From: Nostoc calcicola FACHB-3891
GTDB lineage: Bacteria; Cyanobacteriota; Cyanobacteriia; Cyanobacteriales; Nostocaceae
Direction: 5' to 3'
NCBI RefSeq assembly: GCF_014697355.1
Contig: NZ_JACJRQ010000013.1
Coordinates: forward strand, 144,197 to 208,196
Length of the DNA: 64,000 nucleotides
The position numbers were made by a program, and so were the translations under genes. The notes under the pieces were generated by a model. It was not told where the DNA came from and did not search any database. It saw nothing but the letters and a program-made list of their open reading frames with translations. This document shows positions 56,231-64,000 of the stretch, piece by piece. Numbering within the stretch: the stretch's first letter is position 1; the number at the start of each line of letters is the position of its first letter.

Positions 56231-56596
56231 CTAGAGCCGACGATCGCGAATGATAAACCCGCCTTTTTCATGCAAGTGTGCAGCGATTTGGTCAATCCAG
56301 TCCTTAATTCTATTCCCTTGATGCCCTAATTTGTTGTTTAGGTCATTGAATAAATAGTTATAATGCTCGTTGCGTCCTTGATACTCGGTTAAGTGGATAT
56401 CTAGTCTTTTCTCGTTGACATGCAACTTCTCAACAAGATTATCTTTGAGAGAATCAACGGCTAGTAGTAAATTAGTTTGTACATTAGTAATCCTGGCATT
56501 AATGCTAGCCTCTATTTGTGCCAATCGATAGATGCCACCAATCAGCAAAAAAATCAGAGAAACAAGAGTAAAAACATTATTAACATCAATCTTCAT
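56231..56596 (-). CDS. Small membrane-anchored coiled-coil protein
   Basis: About 121 residues from the ATG at 56596 (a GTG at 56614 would add six). An N-terminal transmembrane helix (VFTLVSLIFLLIGGIYRLAQ) is followed by a helical region (IEASINARITNVQTNLLLAV, then DNLVEKLHVNEKRLDIHLTE) and a short basic tail. The topology is reminiscent of phage holin or spanin-like accessory proteins, but no family match is claimed. Last gene of the packed cluster; overlaps the previous gene. Confidence 0.6.
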   Translation of the reverse strand: MKIDVNNVFTLVSLIFLLIGGIYRLAQIEASINARITNVQTNLLLAVDSLKDNLVEKLHVNEKRLDIHLTEYQGRNEHYNYLFNDLNNKLGHQGNRIKDWIDQIAAHLHEKGGFIIRDRRL

Positions 56597-56933
56597 TTTG
56601 GCTATCGAGGACACGGCTGATAGATATGAGAGTTTTCCCCAAAAACAGATAAGGGAAGAACTCTAACTGAAATCTTCCTTGCTGAGGAAAATTAACTTGA
56701 TAGTTTTTAGTGAGATTGATTACCTGAGAACTAGCAACTAGTTTCTTTGGGTAATCAATTAATAGTTGGTCTAGTTTGCCAGCAGAAGTATAGTTTTTGG
56801 TCAACTTACTTTTAGATTCGATTGTAATAATCAAGCTAGCATCATTATCAAATAAGTAAGGAATGACTACAGAATTAACCTTTTTTAAGTCCCATCTGTA
56901 CTCATTCCGAAAAACTAACTGAGAATCAATCAT
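56586..56933 (-). CDS. Hypothetical protein of the collagen-like cluster
   Basis: A 115-residue basic protein (IDSQLVFRNEYRWDLKKVNS). Predicted strands alternate with charged turns. No known family. It starts 3 bp after the preceding gene ends, so it is part of the same transcript. Confidence 0.6.
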   Translation of the reverse strand: MIDSQLVFRNEYRWDLKKVNSVVIPYLFDNDASLIITIESKSKLTKNYTSAGKLDQLLIDYPKKLVASSQVINLTKNYQVNFPQQGRFQLEFFPYLFLGKTLISISRVLDSQNED

Positions 56934-56936
56934 TGT

Positions 56937-57419
56937 CTATTTCTTCTTAAGGGGAGTCTTAGAAGTAGTTTTCTTCTTGCGATTTGGGTTAGTAGAAGTC
57001 TTCGGAAGGCTAACACTAGTAATTGTTCCGCCTCTGTACTTTTTACCCCTAAGTGAATTTTTAATCAAAAGAGCAGGAAGCTTTTTAGGATCTGCAAACA
57101 ATAAGTATGCTTTATTGTTGCTCTTTTTCTTGCCACCAGCACCAGTGCCGCCACTGCCAGCACCTTTGACATTGATATAAACTCTAGCCGGACGGGGTTT
57201 ATTCATGCCATAAATAAGCCCTGGTTCGTTGTCTTTAGCAACAGCAACCCCTAACTCCTTGGCAACCTCATCAGGATAAGCAAGCTTATTACCTTTCCAT
57301 GCAAACTTGACTTTTGTAGTAGTTCCACTTCCACCCTGACTTTTACTAGAGTCAGAAGTATCAGTCATAGTAATAAACAAATCGACCGTTTCGACTTTCT
57401 GTCTTTGTTTCCCTGCCAT
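56937..57419 (-). CDS. Basic Gly/Lys-rich hypothetical protein
   Basis: A 160-residue protein with a disordered Ser/Gly stretch (TSDSSKSQGGSGTTTKVKFA), a short fold with AWKGNKLAYPDEVAKELGVA, a GAGSGGTGAGGKKKS loop and a Lys/Thr-rich tail (NRKKKTTSKTPLKKK). High positive charge suggests it binds nucleic acid or an anionic polymer; that is inference. A GGAGG ribosome-binding site precedes the start at 57419. Confidence 0.6.
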   Translation of the reverse strand: MAGKQRQKVETVDLFITMTDTSDSSKSQGGSGTTTKVKFAWKGNKLAYPDEVAKELGVAVAKDNEPGLIYGMNKPRPARVYINVKGAGSGGTGAGGKKKSNNKAYLLFADPKKLPALLIKNSLRGKKYRGGTITSVSLPKTSTNPNRKKKTTSKTPLKKK

Positions 57420-57460
57420 CTAATCACCTCCTGAAAAATTTATTAGGTATTGATTGATGA

Positions 57461-58473
57461 TTAGAGATAATCAATGGCATGAACAGTTACATCACCATTA
57501 GTTGCGGCAAGAGTTGTAAACGGAAGATTAGCTGATACAGTAGCATTTCCAGCCTCAATGTCAACTTGGATTTGAACGTTGTTTGGCTGATTTTCAATAG
57601 GAGTAACAGCTTTTTCAGCAGCCGATAAAAGGGAAGCTGTTTCTAAAAATGCCGCTACGATGTTACTGGAGGTTAAGTCTCCATCGCCATTGTCAAAAGC
57701 AGAATAACTACCACCTAAGTAATCGCTAGCCACAATCTTGATTGTTCCATCTGATTGAATACTAGTACCAATAGGGATGGTAGCAGCAACAGCAACAGTT
57801 CCTGTATCAAAGCTGACGGTAGTAGATAAATTTCGTCTTGGTGTTAGTCCTGGGTTAGCACCATTACGAGAATTTTCAGCAGCATCTAAAGCGCGACAAA
57901 CTTCAAAAAATGCTTGAGGAATTTGGGTAGATTTAAGAGTTCCAGAAGTTCCGGGGTCGAATGTACTCATTTTGTTTGGATCGTAAGAAATGTAGTAACC
58001 GTACTTGTAATCCGTTGTAGCTGGAAACTTTCCCAAATTGAGGGGAACGAACTCAAAAGCATTCTTTGGGACTAAGGTCGAAGAATGTGCTGCATGTGAG
58101 GAGCTAACTATGTACAAAGTCTCGCGCCACACTATAAAATTGTTTTGCAAAGTAAAAATTCTATCTGTTGCTGATGGTAAATAGTTAAGTGCAGCTTCCC
58201 AGTCTATTGTAAGTTCGTCTCCACTTGGTGTTTCTACTGTATCAAGAGGAATAGTTTTTGAGCCATCAGATTGTATCCGTGGCTTTTGCGGCAAAAAAAC
58301 ATAATAGTTACGTTTCCATTTGTAAGCAATGTAAATACTTTTTTTGAAAAGATTTTTAATAACTTCCAAAAGATAAGTATCAGAATAATTAACGATTTTG
58401 GCAAAGCTACTTAATTTAATAGCTTGCTTGCCGTTGACTTCATAAACTATATTGAAGCCTTTTTGGATTTCTT

Positions 58474-58477
<4 letters not shown>
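57461..58477 (-). CDS. Cluster protein with an internal C-terminal duplication
   Basis: A 338-residue protein of unknown family. The first 180 residues are globular (RIFTLQNNFIVWRETLYIVS). The rest is a tandem pair: FFEVCRALDAAENSRN...TVSFDTGTVAVAATIPIGTS...IVASDYL and FLETASLLSAAEKAVT...QVDIEAGNATVSANLPFTTL...VHAIDYL. Each unit is a helix followed by three or so strands. The ATG overlaps the stop of the collagen-like gene by four bases (ATGA), so translation is coupled. Confidence 0.7.
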
Positions 58478-60793
<2,316 letters not shown>

Positions 60794-60801
<8 letters not shown>

Positions 60802-61330
60802 GATTAATACTCCTTAACGCTGTTGTAGCTGCTGCTATTTCACTACGAATTTCACTACAAGGAATACAGCAATAGCCAGGGTAACTATCACATTCACACC
60901 TAATGTGACCAAGGGGACATTCGTCATCACAAGAGACTTCGTAATTCCCGTTTGGACATTCAACTGTGTCAGTAAAAACATTGCTACTGCCAGTGATTTT
61001 AATTTGACAACCTACAGCTTTAACGATTTCTTGTATGCCGTAACCTGAAACATAGTAATAACTTTGTGGCTTAATAAACGCAGAGTTCATAGTCGGAGTC
61101 ATACCCCGACCATTAAAACCACTATTGACGGAATACCCAGGATTAATTCCGCTAGCAGTAAATTCATAAAACAACTTATCATCACCTACACCATAAAATC
61201 TATAGGTTCCTGGGCTGCTAGGCTCAATAGTGATATTAATGGGGACTTGGTTTAATTCAACACGCACCCTTTCTTTATTTGGTTTAGTGTATTTAACTAT
61301 CGCCTTTCTTTTTCCAGCACAAAAATTCAT
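60794..61330 (-). CDS. Cysteine-rich hypothetical protein of the cluster
   Basis: About 178 residues from the ATG at 61330, which overlaps the preceding stop as ATGA. The N-terminal part has beta-strand character (KYTKPNKERVRVELNQVPIN). The C-terminus is Cys-rich (CPNGNYEVSCDDECPLGHIR, CECDSYPGYCCIPCSEIRS) and may be disulphide-bonded or metal-binding. Its last residues (CSEIRSEIAAATTALRS) resemble the first residues of the next protein (CCAEIRSELAALRAE), so the two could co-assemble through the same coiled coil. No family recognised. Confidence 0.65.
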
Positions 61331-62148
61331 GATAGGCTTATCCCTTGTGCATCTGTAAGTGTTGAATTCCAAACTTGGAAGTTTTTTACTTGTCCATTGA
61401 AGTAACCAAGAGTCTTTCCATAACCTATTGAAAAATACCCCGTAAATACGGGTAAAGCAGCACCGGAAATATCAATTATTTTGATTTTATCGGCAAAAAG
61501 TCTTATTCGATTTTGGTCAAACACAGCCAAGATTCTATGCCAACTATTATCGTTGTAAGATAATGAACTGTTGGCGCTGCTGTTTGGGTAACCGTATGCG
61601 TATATTTTGCCAGCATTCATTCTTAACCCAGGCGCATAAGTTCCACCAGAGACATCTTGGGTATTTCTAAATTCCCAGATTCCAGCGGACTGGGTAGTTG
61701 TAGTTTTGATATCAATTCTTACAGCTAATGGCGAGAGTTGAGACAGATTGGTATTTGCATAAATTAAGCTATTAGAGCCATTGAGAATAGCCCCGTTGGC
61801 ACTTAAAGAGACATTACTGAATATTCCATTACGATTATTAATAGAAGAATCAATAGCTGTAGTTCCTGATGTTTCAGTTAGTAGCCATTTAAGATATGTT
61901 GTTAAACCGATAGAGTTTTTGTTTATCTTGAAAGTACCAGTTGATGTTTGTGCTATTAAAAAATCAGTATCAGTTAGTTCAAATATTTCCGATAAGCCCG
62001 ATAAATCGATATTGTTATTGCCAGCATTAATAGGTATCAAATTCGATTTCAATATTCTATAAGTAATCCCAGTGGATGATTGCAATACTAGCCAGTCATT
62101 ATCTCCGGCTAGGGTTTTAACCACTGAAATATCTTTAATTTGAGTCAT
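61327..62148 (-). CDS. LamG/concanavalin-like tail-fibre-type protein
   Basis: About 273 residues from the ATG at 62148 (longer starts overlap the previous gene more). The N-terminal 100 residues contain two short repeats (DNDWLVLQSSTGITYRILKS and TDFLIAQTSTGTFKINKNS) of a kind common in phage tail fibres. From about residue 105 there is a LamG-like jelly-roll (GAILNGSNSLIYANTNL, IDIKTTTTQSAGIWEFRN, WHRILAVFDQNRIRLFADK, IGYGKTLGYFNGQVKNFQVW), usually a carbohydrate-binding fold. It probably binds a surface or polymer glycan. Confidence 0.78.
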   Translation of the reverse strand: MTQIKDISVVKTLAGDNDWLVLQSSTGITYRILKSNLIPINAGNNNIDLSGLSEIFELTDTDFLIAQTSTGTFKINKNSIGLTTYLKWLLTETSGTTAIDSSINNRNGIFSNVSLSANGAILNGSNSLIYANTNLSQLSPLAVRIDIKTTTTQSAGIWEFRNTQDVSGGTYAPGLRMNAGKIYAYGYPNSSANSSLSYNDNSWHRILAVFDQNRIRLFADKIKIIDISGAALPVFTGYFSIGYGKTLGYFNGQVKNFQVWNSTLTDAQGISLS

Positions 62149-62488
62149 TGCTATATTTCTCGATAATAATTTGATGCTTAATCCACCGTTGATTATTTCT
62201 AGTGAATCTAAAGGGCTGCCATCCAATTATTTTGATTAGCTCAAAAGCTTCTGAGTTCTCGTAAGCAATCAACTGATTATTCTCGTCCGTTATTGATTGA
62301 TTGTTTTCATCAGTGATTATTCCTTTAAAATTGGATAATGCAGTAATTAAGATTCCTGCTAAAAGACTTTCAGCAGTGTTATCCACTTTGGGTGTCAATT
62401 TGAGCAAGGAAGCTTTTTGAATAACTAAAATATTCTCATTCTGAAAAGCTCCCTCACCAAATATTTGAGTTAAGGAAAGTAATTCCAT
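62135..62488 (-). CDS. Small cluster protein, paralogue of the following upstream gene
   Basis: A 117-residue protein (MELLSLTQIFGEGAFQNENI). Shared pattern with the 109-residue neighbour: L-x-x-IFG-x-x-x-x-Q, then an I-x-K-A-x-L-x-x-LT-x-x-x-x-N-x-x-ESLL-x-G-I segment, then a Phe/Trp-rich end with a GW/GY-x-F/PF. It also has a short duplication (QSITDENNQ). It starts at a TAATG overlap with the upstream stop. Function unknown. Confidence 0.68.
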   Translation of the reverse strand: MELLSLTQIFGEGAFQNENILVIQKASLLKLTPKVDNTAESLLAGILITALSNFKGIITDENNQSITDENNQLIAYENSEAFELIKIIGWQPFRFTRNNQRWIKHQIIIEKYSNDSN

Positions 62489-62817
62489 TAGTAATCGTCG
62501 GGGTCGATTGTGCTTTGTGTATCTAATTTGGCTAAATTTACTGTGAACTGATCTACTCTGTATGGGTCATTGTCTGTTCCCCTAAAAGTGAAGCCAGGAT
62601 AGCCAAGCTCAACATAAACATTCTGGTTTAAGTTGGTGTCGAAACTTGTCTTAGGTAGTCCTGCTTGAGCTTTTAAGATGATGCCAGTCAATAGACTTTC
62701 TCCTCTATTGTTTGCACTGGCGGTTAAGCCTGGTAAGTCAGCTTTGACAATTGTGACTGTAGTTGCGTCTTGAGTTGCGTTAGCTCCGAAAATTTCTTGT
62801 AATGTTGGTTCTGCCAT
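62488..62817 (-). CDS. Small cluster protein, first gene of the packed operon
   Basis: A 109-residue protein starting MAEPTLQEIFGANATQDATT. It is paralogous to the next gene (IFGANATQ and IFGEGAFQ; NRGESLLTGI and NTAESLLAGI). I choose the ATG at 62817; an extension to 62898 would add 27 residues with no similarity to the paralogue. It lies divergent from the recombinase gene with about 220 bp between. Tandem duplicated small genes at the head of an operon are common for structural modules. Confidence 0.66.
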   Translation of the reverse strand: MAEPTLQEIFGANATQDATTVTIVKADLPGLTASANNRGESLLTGIILKAQAGLPKTSFDTNLNQNVYVELGYPGFTFRGTDNDPYRVDQFTVNLAKLDTQSTIDPDDY

Positions 62818-62975
62818 AACGATTTTTTGATGAAGTGAATAAATCCGTTGTACACGGGTTCTAATTTTGTGTAAATCTTCCTCTTTTATGTAAAACAAGA
62901 GTATTTGCTGATGGCGTGTAACTCTTGTCCTGATTAGGATAGAGGCGAATTCAGCTAATAGCTAAAAGATGAAAT

Positions 62976-63012
62976 GTTCCGGTTTAACCATTCGTGGTGG
63001 TTAAACCGGAAC
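62976..63012. promoter_or_regulatory. 15-bp perfect inverted repeat between recombinase and cluster
   Basis: GTTCCGGTTTAACCA (62976-62990) and its exact complement (62998-63012) with a seven-base spacer. It lies 26 bp before the recombinase start and 159 bp before the first cluster gene on the other strand. It could be an operator for both promoters or a recombinase-binding core site; the sequence does not decide. Confidence 0.65.
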
Positions 63013-63037
63013 AAGCAAGAAGAGAAATATAGGTCGA

Positions 63038-63655
63038 ATGAAAAACGATAGAGAAGGTCAAGCGGCTATTCTTTCAAATGAGAATTACTCGAAAATTCGC
63101 AATAAAATTAGAAGCCGCAAATATAAGTTGCTTTTTGATATTGCATGGTACACCGGTGAGCGGTGGGGTGCAATTGTCAAATTACGAGTAGCTGATGTCT
63201 ATAGCGAGGATGGTACACCAAGGGAGTATATCAACTTTCGCGCTAGAACCCGCAAAGCTAAACCAAAAACTTCAGATAAAGCTAAGACCACCCAAAAACC
63301 TAAGGCCAAAAGGTCAAATCGACAAGTGCCAGTGCATCCAGTTTTGAAAGAACTATTACTTTCATACAAACCAGACTCAGGTGTAGAGTGGTTATTCCCT
63401 TGCCGCACTGGGGACAAGCCCATTTCCCTGCGATGGGCTGACGACATATTACGTACTGCGGTTGATAGAGCCGGATTAGCAGCCAAAGGTATCTCAACTC
63501 ATTCCACCCGCCGCACTTTCATCACCAATCTGGCAAAGAATGGTATCAACTTGGCGATGATTAAAAAAATTACCGGACACGCTGACTTAAAAGTACTTTC
63601 GGCATACATCGAGGTCAGTGAAGACGATATGAAAAACGCGATCGCCACTTTATAA
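63038..63655 (+). CDS. Short tyrosine recombinase / phage-type integrase
   Basis: A 205-residue catalytic-domain-only tyrosine recombinase. The first Arg is in WYTGERWGAIVKLRVADV; the HSTRRTFITNL block holds the H-x-x-R pair; GHADLKVLSAYIEV holds the last His and nucleophile Tyr. The N-terminal core-binding and arm-binding domains of full integrases are absent, so it may act on a simple core site or with helper proteins. The ATG at 63038 follows a GAAAAGAGAAATATAGG-like purine tract. Divergent from the collagen-like cluster. Confidence 0.85.
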   Translation: MKNDREGQAAILSNENYSKIRNKIRSRKYKLLFDIAWYTGERWGAIVKLRVADVYSEDGTPREYINFRARTRKAKPKTSDKAKTTQKPKAKRSNRQVPVHPVLKELLLSYKPDSGVEWLFPCRTGDKPISLRWADDILRTAVDRAGLAAKGISTHSTRRTFITNLAKNGINLAMIKKITGHADLKVLSAYIEVSEDDMKNAIATL

Positions 63656-63657
63656 CT

Positions 63658-63831
63658 ATGAACAATCCATTATTCGTGAGAATTGAATGTTTTTACTGCC
63701 AACTCCAAGCCGGCTGCTATGACCACCCATTCGATTTGGCCGTGGCACTGGAGGCATTGAGCAATCAGGCATGGGATGAAGTTGAGGAACTTTACCCAGA
63801 CCTACTACCCAAAACCCCAAACGAAGAATAA
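63658..63831 (+). CDS. Small hypothetical protein downstream of the recombinase
   Basis: A 57-residue acidic protein (MNNPLFVRIECFYCQLQAGC, then DHPFDLAVALEALSNQAWDE, ending PKTPNEE). Its ATG starts 2 bp after the recombinase stop, so it is probably co-translated. It has three Cys in a FYCQLQAGC context and an acidic helix, unlike the basic excisionases usually found beside integrases. No family is recognised. After it, the sequence to the window end has a GCGTAGGCGAAGC-type repeat and no clear gene. Confidence 0.6.
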   Translation: MNNPLFVRIECFYCQLQAGCYDHPFDLAVALEALSNQAWDEVEELYPDLLPKTPNEE

Positions 63832-64000
63832 CCTAATGACAGTAATCATTTGGTAAAGCGTAGGCGAAGCCCGCCGTAGGCATCGCCATAAAACCAACTT
63901 GGGCGATCGCTATTTCTCAAAAATGTTCACTGCATGAGCATAATCGCTACAATGACGCAAAATCGTTCTCAAAAATTATGTGGTTCGGTTTTTTTGTTGA

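Noticed and set aside
63978..64000. Possible start of a gene at the window end (ATG at 63978)
   Set aside because: Only seven codons are visible; cannot be supported.

Overview
The window comes from a filamentous, probably heterocyst-forming cyanobacterium of the Nostocales (Nostoc, Anabaena or Calothrix type). The signs are a carboxysome shell gene (ccmO), photosystem II genes psbH and psbN in their usual opposed arrangement, cytochrome c6, a group 2 sigma factor, xisH/xisI homologues of the fdxN-element excision factors, a very large Ser/Thr kinase/ATPase/GAF/histidine kinase hybrid, frequent GCGATCGC (HIP1) octamers, and abundant heptameric short tandem repeats (GAATTCA, CAAAATC, CTCCTAA and CCCCAGT types). 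No rRNA, tRNA or CRISPR array was recognised.

Layout. 0-5 kb: ccmO, a CmpR/NdhR-type LysR regulator, a DUF4139 protein and a Uma2 nuclease-like protein. 5-13 kb: mnmE, a GNAT acetyltransferase, repeat-rich DNA, a decayed toxin-antitoxin pair, an AlbA_2/Schlafen-like protein, a lipase-like hydrolase and a PlsC-like acyltransferase. 13-19 kb: an unknown 549-residue protein, a GH38 alpha-mannosidase-like enzyme, a nested miniature element, psbN and psbH. 19-23 kb: gene remnants (an Avd-like four-helix-bundle gene, a DUF4351 tail, a TnpB gene with an internal deletion) among tatA, pth and rpsU. 23-33 kb: housekeeping genes (SPFH protein, folP, tpiA, priA, sigma factor, GNAT, xisHI, petJ). 34-40 kb: the 1923-residue multi-kinase. 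40-52 kb: a UbiA prenyltransferase plus FAD-oxidoreductase pair, a long AT-rich gap with two strong palindromes, a TonB-dependent receptor, an SDR protein, an HTH/AAA-like protein, a methyltransferase and an aspartate aminotransferase. 52-56 kb: a BtuC/FecCD permease, a PhyH dioxygenase, an esterase-like protein and an NrdG-like radical-SAM protein.

56.2-63.8 kb is the most distinctive part. Nine minus-strand genes are packed with stop/start overlaps. They encode two small paralogues, a LamG-fold protein with tail-fibre character, a Cys-rich protein, a 775-residue collagen-like protein and four unrecognised proteins. They are divergent from a short tyrosine recombinase, and a perfect 15-bp inverted repeat lies between. 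No capsid, terminase or sheath gene is visible. It may be a phage-derived or mobile module making a fibrous structure, but its function is unknown.

The non-coding DNA holds many miniature inverted-repeat elements. A 95-bp element occurs twice, and one copy is interrupted by a 138-bp element of another family with a candidate 4-bp target duplication. A roughly 220-bp element also occurs twice; each copy carries two matching internal motifs whose sequence differs between the copies. Several conserved genes (mnmE, priA, the mannosidase gene, the multi-kinase gene) carry intergenic-type repeats in frame.
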